A DNA stretch of 29,845 nucleotides, from assembly GCA_001970955.1 (NCBI GenBank), contig MPUH01000909.1:1-29845 (forward strand), read 5' to 3'. Shown here in pieces: positions 1 to 8,719 of the stretch. The notes beneath the pieces were generated by a model. That model was not told the DNA's origin. It did not search any database and saw only the letters and a list, made by a program, of their open reading frames with translations. The position numbers were made by a program, and so were the translations under genes. Source of the stretch: Stentor coeruleus (Eukaryota > Ciliophora > Heterotrichea > Heterotrichida > Stentoridae). The first letter of the stretch is position 1, and every line of letters starts with the position of its first letter.

Positions 1-428
1 ATTAAATGCCATAATACAATCATAGACTTCTTATTAAACGGGAAGTAAGTATATTTTGTGGATATTATTAAAAAAAAATTCTGTAAAAATTTAAAAAACT
101 AATATGTATTGAATTATTTAGTAAAAAAATTGCATAGCATAATGATAATATTTTCATTTTTTAAAAATTATTGTTTAACTTATGCATAAATTATTAGTAT
201 CTAAAGATTATTTAAATGATTTTAGTTGTTGTATAATAGCATTTAGAAAAAAGCAGCAAAAAACTACTCAGCCAAGAAAGAATCAAATAATTAGCGACAA
301 CAAGTGACTCAATATATAGAATTTGCCTAAAAAAAGAGATCATAGGCCCAGCAAACCTCGATCGGGCACAGTTTAAACAATGTAAACCAAATACTAAACT
401 AACCTATTATATATTATAACATTAATTT
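1..428. other. AT-rich intergenic sequence
   Basis: No coding stretch or RNA gene is recognisable. The only compositional break is a G+C-richer patch at about 336-372, followed on the minus strand by a run of seven T (plus-strand A at 329-335). Confidence 0.6.
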
Positions 429-445
429 GGGGGATCTTATAAAAT
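429..445 (+). promoter_or_regulatory. G-run plus TTATAAAA motif directly before the zinc-finger ATG
   Basis: Five G, then ATC, then TTATAAAAT immediately precede the start codon at 446. A similar arrangement, a run of 3-5 G followed by TTA(T/A)AAA and then ATG, precedes the related gene at 7894 and the broken copy at 8720. A core promoter or initiator with a very short 5' UTR is an inference; common descent alone could also explain the similarity. Confidence 0.35.
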
Positions 446-1066
446 ATGGACGCTAATTTTATTGACTTGTGCATGCTTCTTGGATATTCAAAGATTGAAA
501 GCATATTAGGTAGTAAATGCAGCACATTTATAGATATTCAAGTCATGGATCGAACTCCATTTATTAAACACTTACCAAAATTATTATTACCTCTTATAGA
601 AAAGGATAGAGGTCTAAAATCTAAAATATTTCATCCTTTTTTTCACTTATTTCAGCTGATGAAAAAAGGATCTAAACGAGGAGGTCAGTGCCCTATTTGT
701 GGTAAGTATTTTTCACGTGTCAAAGATCATTATCGACTTTTGCACCGGATGACCCCAGCTCAAATACAATCTTTTTTTTCAGTTATAAGTGATGATTCTA
801 TTTTTTACATGCCGAATGACAATAAACTACCAAAAAAACCAATAATGAAAAGCATTAATAATGAATCCAAATCTATTTTAAATAGCAATGAAGTTAAGGA
901 CGATATAGAAAATGAGCTAATTAATGGATATTATGCAGTTAAAAATCAGGAGGGAGGTGATGACAAATTAATTTGTGCTGATTGTGGACATATAATATCT
1001 AAAAAACAAGCATCGAAGCATAAGAAAAATCATTCAAAGTTAAAAAAAAAATTAAATAAGATTTGA
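446..1066 (+). CDS. C2H2 zinc-finger protein, lineage-specific family, member 1
   Basis: Encodes 206 residues and ends in TGA. Two zinc fingers are visible: C82-X2-C85-X9-H95-X4-H100 and C177-X2-C180-X11-H192-X3-H196. They are separated by about 75 residues of polar linker and followed by a Lys-rich tail, so nucleic-acid binding is likely. Residues 1-80 precede the first finger and do not match a domain I know; they contain LLGYS (11-15), TPFIK (37-41) and a DR..K..I.HP stretch (54-64). The same landmarks occur in the gene at 7894 with finger 1 at identical residue numbers, so the two are paralogues. After finger 1 both share an SI.YMP segment (118-123). No introns are needed. The specific function is unknown. 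Its neighbours, transposon remnants and a broken relative, suggest an expanding and decaying accessory family. Confidence 0.8.
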   Translation: MDANFIDLCMLLGYSKIESILGSKCSTFIDIQVMDRTPFIKHLPKLLLPLIEKDRGLKSKIFHPFFHLFQLMKKGSKRGGQCPICGKYFSRVKDHYRLLHRMTPAQIQSFFSVISDDSIFYMPNDNKLPKKPIMKSINNESKSILNSNEVKDDIENELINGYYAVKNQEGGDDKLICADCGHIISKKQASKHKKNHSKLKKKLNKI

Positions 1067-1670
1067 TTCTCATAATAATGATTTTTAAATATTAAATTAT
1101 TTGATAAACAAAACTTTTTCTTGGTGGATCCTTAACATTACATATTTTTAATTTTTTAGTTATATCAAATATAAGTTTTGTATATACAAGGGAAAATTTT
1201 ATATGCTGATAGTAATGTCAAAGTGTATTTAGATGATTATAAATAAACAACTAAATTTATGGAGTTTCAAGGAGTAGTTCAGAGTTGATGAATGTAATGT
1301 TATAGAATTTCAAGTTTTACTAAGCTTCTATAATGATTTAAAGACATAGTATGCACTTTTATTATATTGGATATAAATAAAATATATGTATTGAAATTTT
1401 GCTGTAGAAAACCTTAATCAAGAACTGAAAAGAATATCATAAAATGAGAAGTATTTGTTAGTATATTATATATATCTTATCATAGAAAAAGCAAACAAAT
1501 AAAGTTTTTTTTCAACAATATAATTGAAATTTAAGCAGTTTTTAATTTTAAAACAGTATGAACATGAGAAAAAATAGAGTTCGATAATTTAGATAGAAAA
1601 TGAGTATATAAGAAATGCAAGTGATTTAATCCTGCATATCATCAAATTGAAAAGAAACTTGATATTAGAT
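1067..1670. other. AT-rich intergenic sequence
   Basis: This lies between the 3' ends of two converging genes. I see no conserved coding segment, tRNA or structured RNA, only short A/T runs. Confidence 0.6.
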
Positions 1671-3356
1671 TTAACTAATGTTAATAATAGTTATTGCTGA
1701 AAGAAGATAATAAATTGATCCACTTTCGTTACTATCATCTTGTCCATCATCTTGTCCATCATCTTGTCCATCATCTTGTCCATCATCTTGTCCATCATCT
1801 TGTCCATCATCTTGTCCATCATCTTGTTCACCATCTATTCCATCACATGTATTATAATCATCTTCCTCATTCAGAGAATTATCGGAACAAACCCCATCTA
1901 CACACTTTCCACCATAGCAATTGTTCATGCATGCAGGTGGTCCGCAAACAATTTCAATGATAGGGCATTTCAATTTTCCTTCATACCCAGGTACATTGAC
2001 TAAAGCCCCACTTTCTGTACAAACTACTTTTACGTCTCCGACTGTTATTGTAACACTATTATCATTGCATTCTACATAGTGGCATGTTGCTTTTAATGTA
2101 CTAGTAGTACCATTAAGTGAATAGTATCCTTCAACACATCGGCATTCATCACAATATTTTTCTCCATAGGCTTCAATAGGACAATCAGGTATTCTGCAAT
2201 TATGACTTGAATAAACTATAGGACAAAAATCAGCAAATTCATCACCTCCATAATATTCATAGCCAAAATAGTTATACTGATCTGAAATTGGTGAATCATA
2301 TGTACTCATCCAGCATATTCCTTTACTTACATAGTCAATAAAGCATAAAGATTCTGCAGTTGTATCTACACAAAATTCATCAAAAACTGGTTTTTCATTG
2401 ATTATGCACTTTTTACTATGAAAATCGCAACCTTTTTTATACCCGAAATTAATATTTTGCCCATAGTTATAGTCTGGTTTATACCATCCTGAATCTTCAA
2501 AAAGCGCTAAAGTTAAATCTGAATAAATGAAATCGGCATTATCTGCTTGAGGAGACATAAACTCACTTTTCATAATCCTTGCATTCCAATGAGAATAAGC
2601 ACTTCCTCCATCTCCTTGAGTTTCAAGCTCAAGTCCTATTAGACTATCACAACCAAAAGCTATACGAGCTCTTTTTACAACATTTGGAGTTATTATGTAT
2701 CTCACATCATCCCCTCTAGCAATTCCATCTTGATAATAAGTTTCTCCATAAGAAGTTCCATCAGACTTTAGGTAATTAGGAAAATCATAATCAGTAAAGC
2801 CTAAAGCATGAGCTATTTCATGAGTTATTGTAGAGATCATATCTCTAGAGTTAGCATCATCTGTATATGCAGTATTAAGAATTACATATCCGAAGGTGGG
2901 CTGAGATGTTGTTACATCATAAGCACATCCTGTAGCAGCAGCAACATAAGAGCCTTCAACATCGTAAGTTTCTGCAATAATAATAAAGTAATCTGCACTT
3001 ATTGTTTTTCCATAAAAATCATCTGAATGATAGTTGCAAGTTAATGTAGACATAGAAGAGTCCCAAGCTACAGGATCAATAATTCTATGAACTTTGAGAG
3101 CATTGCTATAGTATTCGATACTAGCATTAACGTATTTTTCGTATTTGGTCTTTGAGGATGATGACATGTTAGACCAATCTACAGCAAAACGAATTGGTTG
3201 CCAATCAGAGTCACGAAGGGCATCATCAGCTAAAAACCTTGAACGTGAATGATTTTTTCTTACTTCGTTGTGCCCGCAGAAATTTATTTTGCTCTGTGCT
3301 TGGAGTGCAATCAGAAGCAAAATAAAAAACATTCTTGATTCAAAAAAACTAACCAT
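1671..3356 (-). CDS. Leishmanolysin-like zinc metalloprotease (peptidase family M8), probably surface-anchored
   Basis: Encodes 561 residues, ending in TAA. A hydrophobic segment at residues 9-20 (FFILLLIALQA) is a signal peptide. The zinc site is HEIAH (H179, E180, H183), with the third ligand at H256 in a SHWN context and the Met-turn at M267 in EFMSP. This is the M8 (GP63/leishmanolysin) layout. The catalytic domain is followed by a Cys-rich region (about 310-505). An acidic QDDG repeat (511-541) and a short hydrophobic C-terminus (about 548-561, YYLLSAITII) follow; that end could be a GPI-attachment signal, which is an inference. Family members cut proteins extracellularly or in secretory compartments; the substrate cannot be told from sequence. 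No introns are needed. The length is usual for the family apart from the repeat tail. Confidence 0.92.
   Translation of the reverse strand: MVSFFESRMFFILLLIALQAQSKINFCGHNEVRKNHSRSRFLADDALRDSDWQPIRFAVDWSNMSSSSKTKYEKYVNASIEYYSNALKVHRIIDPVAWDSSMSTLTCNYHSDDFYGKTISADYFIIIAETYDVEGSYVAAATGCAYDVTTSQPTFGYVILNTAYTDDANSRDMISTITHEIAHALGFTDYDFPNYLKSDGTSYGETYYQDGIARGDDVRYIITPNVVKRARIAFGCDSLIGLELETQGDGGSAYSHWNARIMKSEFMSPQADNADFIYSDLTLALFEDSGWYKPDYNYGQNINFGYKKGCDFHSKKCIINEKPVFDEFCVDTTAESLCFIDYVSKGICWMSTYDSPISDQYNYFGYEYYGGDEFADFCPIVYSSHNCRIPDCPIEAYGEKYCDECRCVEGYYSLNGTTSTLKATCHYVECNDNSVTITVGDVKVVCTESGALVNVPGYEGKLKCPIIEIVCGPPACMNNCYGGKCVDGVCSDNSLNEEDDYNTCDGIDGEQDDGQDDGQDDGQDDGQDDGQDDGQDDGQDDSNESGSIYYLLSAITIINIS
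1734..1826 (-). repeat. 12-nt coding tandem repeat, 7.75 units
   Basis: Plus-strand unit CATCATCTTGTC, read on the minus strand as codons for Gln-Asp-Asp-Gly, gives residues 511-541 of the metalloprotease. The copies are nearly perfect, so the copy number is probably variable between alleles, or even collapsed or expanded in assembly. The long plus-strand open frames across it are products of the 3n repeat and not genes. Confidence 0.92.
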
Positions 3357-3808
3357 TATAAACCATACAGCTTTAGTTATTGCTAGCTTTTAATGAATGA
3401 TAAATCATATTTTTAAAGAAGTATATATGATTTGTAAATCAAATTTTAATAAGCAACTTAAATTATTACTAATGATTGATCATTGCTTAGTTAGTTTACA
3501 AAAGTATATAAGTTTAAATGAAATCACTTTATGAATTATTATTTTACCTTTTAAACTTACCTTAGTACCTAAATTATTAGCACTCTTAAGTCATCTAGTG
3601 TGAACATTAGTATGATACTAACAATACTAAACTTCAAACTACCTATGAGCCATACATACTTACGATTTAATATTAATAATGGACGCTTACCTTTGACTCA
3701 ATAAGACGCTAGAGGGCTAGAAGGTCATCAGAAAGAGAGAGAACCTAGAGCCTAGAACCTAGAACCTACTGATTGCAACGAGATTCGCAATTGCTAATCT
3801 AATTTCTG
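3357..3808. other. Intergenic sequence upstream of the metalloprotease, with a short tandem repeat
   Basis: This should hold the metalloprotease promoter on the minus strand, but no specific element is recognised. At 3744-3768 there are three to four copies of CCTAGAA/G in tandem, about 40 bp before the recognisable start of the piggyBac remnant. The repeat's meaning is unclear. Confidence 0.5.
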
Positions 3809-4455
3809 ACAGATTTTGAATATATTAACTTATTCTTCAGTAATTCCATTCTGGAAGCGATAGCCAATCGGACGAATACATCTTATGGTGCATTCACAAG
3901 AAAGAATAAAAAGGAATCAAAGCAGAATAAATATTGGTATAAAGTTATTATTCAAGAGCTGAAAGTCTGTATTGGGATAATGCTAATGATGGAAATAGAT
4001 TGTAAGCCTGAGCTGAAGTGGCATTGGCAAACTCAGAGACTTTGAAATTCTTGTCTTATAAGAATTTCAATGAATATTCATGGTTTATTAGCAATTAAAA
4101 GGCTAACAGATTTTTTGAGGTTCGCTATAAATTGGGGATAAAAAAAAGCTTTCGATGTTGGACTATCCCTTAGAGTATTTTCAGGAAGTCTCGTTTAGTT
4201 CTTGCTTTCCAAGCGAAAAACTATCTATTGATAAAGCTTTGATTGAATTCAAGGTTAGACATAACTTGAACAGTATATACCGAATAAACCAGCAAAGTGA
4301 GGCTTAAACTCATTTCTGGTTTGTAAATTAACTATCAGATATTGCCTTATCAAATTACAATAAGATTTATGGAAAGCTTTTCAGGCGCAGGATGTCACAT
4401 CTACGCAGATAACTGGCATACCTCTGTCAAGCTAGCAAATGACTTTAAGGTATAA
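3809..4455 (+). pseudogene. Decayed piggyBac-type transposase (DDE_Tnp_1_7), truncated
   Basis: Fragments in several frames line up in order with piggyBac transposases. They are an N-terminal FFSNSILEAIANRTNTSYG, then IIQELKVCIGIMLMMEID about 20 codons further on; then LSIDKALIEFKVRHNL containing the first catalytic Asp; then YIPNKPAK-stop-GL, where the family has KPxKWG; then GCHIYADNWHTSVKLAND, the second catalytic Asp in the D-N-x-[YH]-T-S motif. At least two frameshifts and several stops separate them. The region carrying the third catalytic Asp is not recognisable downstream, so the copy is also truncated. I could not find terminal inverted repeats or TTAA duplications. The element is clearly dead. 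It could be an old insertion or residual germline-type DNA. Confidence 0.85.
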
Positions 4456-5754
4456 TAACTTCCACACTGAAATGGTTAATTGCTAATAAAATATTAAATC
4501 TTACATTATTAAAGTAGTGTGATTATGTTTTTTGATGTCATAATTATAAAAATTGAATACTTAAAATACTTATAGTTTAATTGATTAAATAAAGGTTAAA
4601 TATTTGTCTGAAATAATGCTTATAAGCTATTGAAACATTCAATAATTAATTTCATGTTTAAGCAAAATATAAAAACCTTAAAAAATGATGCGAGATGATA
4701 TACTTTATATGCAAATTACTTAAAATCTTTTTTAGTAATAATACTTCTTGATTAAAGTACCTAAAAAATATTTTAAAAGCTAATGTAAAGAATTACACTA
4801 TGTAGATAATAGTTAGTTTAAATTAATCTAGAGAATTATATCAACTAATTTATACTCTATCATCATTTTTTAATTATTATTGATAATAATGAATATCCAT
4901 TTAAATAAGCATTTTAAAGATAAATCCATATTTTTTACTACTTTTAAATCCGGAAAATCTATAATTTAAATTAAACTCATGACTTATTAGTATTAATTCT
5001 GATTCAAAAGAATCTAAAAACTGTTACTAAAAGATTTTAAGAATATTAGACAAGCATGGTTAAATATGATTAGAAAGAATATTTGTCATAATTAGACAAT
5101 TGATTATAAGTTAAATTAGCAAACATAATTATTCATTCTCTATATAATTTTAATATTATCTTCTATTAGTTATTATATAAAATAATAATCATAAAAAAAA
5201 ATCAAAAAACCTTTATAATCATCTTGATGAGCATAGTGTAAACATGTGTAAAGCTTTATATATCTTATATAACTATCGCTGATTCTCTATCTTAATCATT
5301 AAAAATAATGAAATATTTATCTAATTTTTAGCTTAAATTATTGGAATTGATAAGCTGCTTTACTAGGTTTATATACCAAGAACCTATTTTTTCCTGCTAA
5401 TGCTCCATATTTGCAACTATTCATATAAAACCGTAATTTACTTCCCTCTACATTTAAGTTTGTATTGCATAAGGAATATTCTCTGATAGATATACCTCAT
5501 TATCTATTTTAAAATAAATTGGTTTTCAAGCTTAAAGGAAAAATAGAAATAAGTTTTTTAGAATTAATTATGCTACATACATTTATGCAAAGCTTAGAAT
5601 AAGATTCACTTTCAGCAACCATAAATTTGCAATCACCAGAAAACCGGAGTTAAAGAAAAGGTAATTTTTTAAAGATAAATTATGTAAAAGGTTTTTTGTA
5701 GCGATGCCGAATAATTTAACAGTACCTTTAAATGTGCTTTTTATATTGAAAATA
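4456..5754. other. AT-rich spacer between two transposon remnants
   Basis: About 1.3 kb without a supportable gene. Short minus-strand open stretches at about 5340-5660 look peptide-like but match no family I can name, and such stretches are expected by chance at this base composition. Confidence 0.5.
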
Positions 5755-5777
5755 CAGTGTTGAGCCGATAATATCCC
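5755..5777 (+). repeat. Left terminal inverted repeat of the pogo-like element
   Basis: 23 bp starting CAGTGTTGAG, preceded by TA. It pairs with the reverse complement of 7632-7654 at 22 of 23 positions; the only difference is C versus T at TIR position 12. Confidence 0.93.
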
Positions 5778-5807
5778 CCCATGCTGGGTAATTGAGAAAA
5801 AATTTAT

Positions 5808-5840
5808 GTGATATTATTAACTTTGGGATAGCATCGACTC
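5808..5840 (+). repeat. Subterminal copy of the right-end repeat inside the left end
   Basis: GGGATAGCATCGACTC (5825-5840) differs from the inner face of the right TIR (7632-7647) at two positions and has the same orientation. It is preceded by a GATATTATT unit, as at the right end. The left end therefore holds an internal inverted partner of its own TIR, a possible extra transposase binding site. Confidence 0.7.
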
Positions 5841-6027
5841 AATAGACTTGAGATCCTTATTTTAATGCATTTGCTTAAAAACTAATCTAATAAACTAGAA
5901 TATCTAACTAAATCGCTTTGAAATAGTATTTTATTGCTTGCTGAGTCATTAAAATATTTGTTGTGCCTTAACTTTATTCTGCAACAAAATATTTCTTAAT
6001 GTTTGAATTTCCTCAAAATTTTCTATA

Positions 6028-7462
6028 TCCTGCTACTCAAAGTGACAGCTTTCTCCAATAGCATTATGCCTTGATTTAAAGGAATAAGAGGAAATACTTC
6101 AGTAATTTCATCTGAGGATTCTTCTTCTTCTTCAAAAGGATGATTCTGAGCTAAATTCACTTGACTTATTATATCTGAGATCTTTGAAGCATCGAGGTCA
6201 TTATCTTCAATATTACTCTAAATTTAAATTTTCATCTGGTTCAAGCTATCATGTGGAGTAACTTTAGATATTAAGTGTGATAATTACATAGCATTTTCAA
6301 TTGATTTAATTTCTTAATTTTGACTAACGTCTGAATCTGAAATGCTATCCCTTACTATATACGCTTTCCAGTAATTTTTAATGGTTTGCTCAATAAGTAA
6401 ATTTCAAGCTTTACTAATTAACACGATGGCATCCTGAGGAGAGATTTTATACCTTATTTTAGATGAGATTCTACATTCATATTATCCAGAATCACAAGGC
6501 TAAAGAACACTAGTCAAATTTAGAGTAAAAAATTTAATTTTCATATTTGTCAAATTTAATAAATTTGCAGCAGTAGCATGAAGGTATACATTATCCAGAA
6601 TTAACAAGACATTCTTTTTCTTTTCCTTAATTTCATTGTTAAAATCAGCTAAAAATTCCTTAAAAAGTTTGTATTCACTCACAAATTCAGTGCTACTTTG
6701 TATTCAATAGGCAAATTTTTCAGATTATATCCTCTTATACAGCTAGGCCACTTTTATTCCCCGATAACAATAAGCTTTCTCCTGTATGTTCCAGTGCAGT
6801 TTGCTATAATTAGTACAGTTACTCTTTCTTTATCTTTTTTAATTCCTTAAATTTGATCTCCCTTTAAAGCGAATGCTCTAATAGGCATCATTCTGTAATA
6901 CAATTCAGATTCATCTGCGTTATAGATATCTTCACTTGAATATATTGCTTGTTTCTTCTTGAATGATCTCTCTGTTTACTTATTAGCATCAATTTTACCG
7001 CTTTCTCTGTGACATAGTTTTGATTTAATTGCAAACCTCTTTTGAAATTATTTAACTGTCTTCCAGATGCTACAAATTTTTCAAGTTTTACTAATTCCTC
7101 TTCGTCTTTTAATTTTTCAAGAAATTCTTCTTGAATTTTAAGGCCTGAAGCGATAATATTTCCTGTGTGATTGCAAAAATTTTTTTCGTGCTAAAAGTAA
7201 ATCATTTGAAAACGGCATCATTATAAGGAAATGCAACTTTTTGTTTTTATCTTTGGCCATGAAAGTCCTGAATATAGGTCTAGAATTTCTTTTTTTTCTG
7301 AATAATTTTGGAAATGGCAGAGCAATCCAACGTAGAGTGAACGCTTATTTATTCGTGAGTCAAATGCTAATTTGCCTCTTGGAAATCAATTATCTCTTTT
7401 TTATTAGAAATTTCAATATCTCTCCGAACTTTTCTTTGCCTTTTTACTAGGAAATTACCCAT
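6028..7462 (-). pseudogene. Decayed pogo/Tigger transposase (CENP-B-type HTH plus DDE_1)
   Basis: Reading from 7462 downward: an ATG and a Psq/CENP-B-like helix-turn-helix (KEIIDFQEAN, then CSAISKIIQKKK); a second DNA-binding part, WKTVK-stop-FQKRFAIKS; DIYNADESELYY with the first catalytic Asp; GIKKDKERVTVLIIANCTGT; VLLILDNVYLHA with the second Asp; and LTSVL-stop-PCDSG with the third Asp. The last matches the family signature TSxLQPxDxG with a TAG in place of Gln. About three frame changes are needed. TGA occurs where Trp is expected in VFK-stop-F, NL-stop-V and ISKA-stop. The C-terminal end is uncertain; an acidic stretch with EEEEESSDE continues in frame to about 6030. Confidence 0.85.
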
Positions 7463-7599
7463 TTATTAATATCAAATATATGGATCAATAATATCCAATT
7501 GCATTGATTTTGGAAAAAATTAGATGATGGGGGTATTATCAGTCTAGGGGCCAATTTCAATGAGAAATTGAACATTTGGTTGAAAATGATAAAAAAATT

Positions 7600-7647
7600 G
7601 AGATATTATCAACATGAGATATTATTGATCTGGGATATTATCGACTC
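7600..7647 (+). repeat. Three 16-nt direct repeats at the right end of the transposon
   Basis: Units at 7600-7615, 7616-7631 and 7632-7647 all begin G(A/G)GATATTAT; the third is the inner part of the right TIR. A further related unit, GGGGGTATTATC, lies at 7529-7540. Periodic subterminal repeats of this kind resemble the IR/DR arrangement of some Tc1-like elements and could be transposase binding sites. Confidence 0.8.
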
Positions 7648-7654
7648 AACACTG
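7632..7654 (-). repeat. Right terminal inverted repeat of the pogo-like element
   Basis: Reverse complement of the left TIR with one mismatch, ending CACTG and followed by TA at 7655-7656. Confidence 0.93.
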
Positions 7655-7878
7655 TAGTTTGAAATTATAAAAAAAATCGTAAAATGTGTGTAAAGATTCA
7701 AGCTCAGAATTTCTGATATTCTAATAAATTCTGGGATATTCTTTCAATTCTAAAAAAGCCATGAAATATCTGATTTCTTATATCTCATATCGTCAAAATA
7801 ATATCAAAAAAATTGAAAAAAAATACCATAAATTATACTAGTAAGTTACTTGCAATTTTATATATTATTTAAGTTGAA

Positions 7879-7893
7879 GGGGCCTTAAAAAAT
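7879..7893 (+). promoter_or_regulatory. G-run plus TTAAAAAAT motif directly before the second zinc-finger ATG
   Basis: GGGGCC followed by TTAAAAAAT abuts the ATG at 7894. The layout is the same as at 429-445 and 8707-8719, although the flanking sequence further upstream is not obviously alike. A core promoter role is inferred. Confidence 0.35.
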
Positions 7894-8568
7894 ATGCTTG
7901 CAAATTACTATGATTTAAGTTTTCTTTTAGGATACAGTTATGTAAATAAGCAATTCACAATTGAAGGCAATCACCAAATTGATATATTTAGTATGAGTCC
8001 AACACCTTTTATAAAAATCCTTCCAGCATTAGTTGATTCTTTATTAGCTATTGATAGGACTAAAATGCCTAGTATTTTGCACCCATCCCGCTTTTTAATG
8101 AACCTTATAAAAAGGGAAGACAAAAGAAGTGGTTGTTGCCTTATTTGCAACAATCATTTTCCTAAAATTGTATTTCATATGAAAAACCTTCATAAAATGT
8201 CCCGAGAAAATGTCGATAAATTTTACTCAATAATAGGAGAAAACTCTATATATTACATGCCAGAAGAAATTTCGCAAGTTGAATTTTCAAGAAAAAAACA
8301 GATAGAATATATTTATAATTTTAATTCTGAGGAATTGAGCTATAATCAAGTAAAAGGATATTATCTTATTGGAGAAATTAGTGCCGGCTTGACTCCTTCT
8401 TTTGTTTGTGGTGAGTGCGGAGAAATTGTGCATGGTAGTAAAGTTAAAAGACACAAAATGAAACATAAAAATGAAGTAATATTTTCCTGCCAATTATGTG
8501 GAGGCAGATTCCCAATAAAAAAAAAGCGAAAGCATATGAAAAAATGTTCTGTGAAAATTCAAGATTAG
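7894..8568 (+). CDS. C2H2 zinc-finger protein, lineage-specific family, member 2
   Basis: Encodes 224 residues, ending in TAG, and is a paralogue of the gene at 446. Finger 1 is C82-X2-C85-X9-H95-X4-H100, at the same residue numbers as in the paralogue. Finger 2 is C172-X2-C175-X11-H187-X3-H191. A third, C2HC-type finger, C199-X2-C202-X11-H214-X3-C218, is extra. The N-terminal 80 residues share LLGYS (11-15), TPFIK (37-41), LP, DR and HP with the paralogue, and SIYYMP (118-123) follows finger 1. No domain is recognised in that N-terminus. Lys/Arg-rich segments around fingers 2 and 3 fit nucleic-acid binding. It starts 240 bp beyond the right end of the pogo-like element. Function unknown. Confidence 0.8.
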   Translation: MLANYYDLSFLLGYSYVNKQFTIEGNHQIDIFSMSPTPFIKILPALVDSLLAIDRTKMPSILHPSRFLMNLIKREDKRSGCCLICNNHFPKIVFHMKNLHKMSRENVDKFYSIIGENSIYYMPEEISQVEFSRKKQIEYIYNFNSEELSYNQVKGYYLIGEISAGLTPSFVCGECGEIVHGSKVKRHKMKHKNEVIFSCQLCGGRFPIKKKRKHMKKCSVKIQD

Positions 8569-8719
8569 TTTAGAAATATATAATCAAGATTTTAAAAAAA
8601 TTGTTTAAAAGTGAAGACAATAGCTTTTTTTGAAGTATTTATCTTTTGCTTATGTTTTTAAAATTTTACAGTTATGCAATTTATAAATCATTATTGATTG
8701 TAATTAGGGTTTTAAAACA

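Larger units (their letters stand above)
5755..7654 (-). mobile_element. pogo/Tigger-like Tc1/mariner-superfamily DNA transposon, 1.9 kb, decayed
   Basis: Both ends carry 23-bp inverted repeats differing at one position, beginning CAGTGTTGAG and ending GATAATATCCC. Each is flanked on its outer side by TA (5753-5754 and 7655-7656), the target duplication of this superfamily. Between them, on the minus strand, lie recognisable parts of a CENP-B-type DNA-binding region and a DDE_1 catalytic domain, in the right order for a pogo/Tigger transposase. Size and organisation are those of a complete single-gene element. Multiple frameshifts and stop codons mean it cannot encode an active enzyme under the standard code. 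Confidence 0.93.

Noticed and set aside
1694..2003. Two plus-strand open frames of 87-88 codons
   Set aside because: They arise from the 12-nt repeat, which is open in several frames, and lie opposite the well supported metalloprotease.
5340..5660. Minus-strand stretches resembling a WD or kelch-type protein
   Set aside because: Open runs of about 45 codons are common by chance here and no motif is specific enough.
7241..7450. Plus-strand open frame of 69 codons
   Set aside because: It is antisense to the N-terminal, DNA-binding part of the pogo-like transposase.
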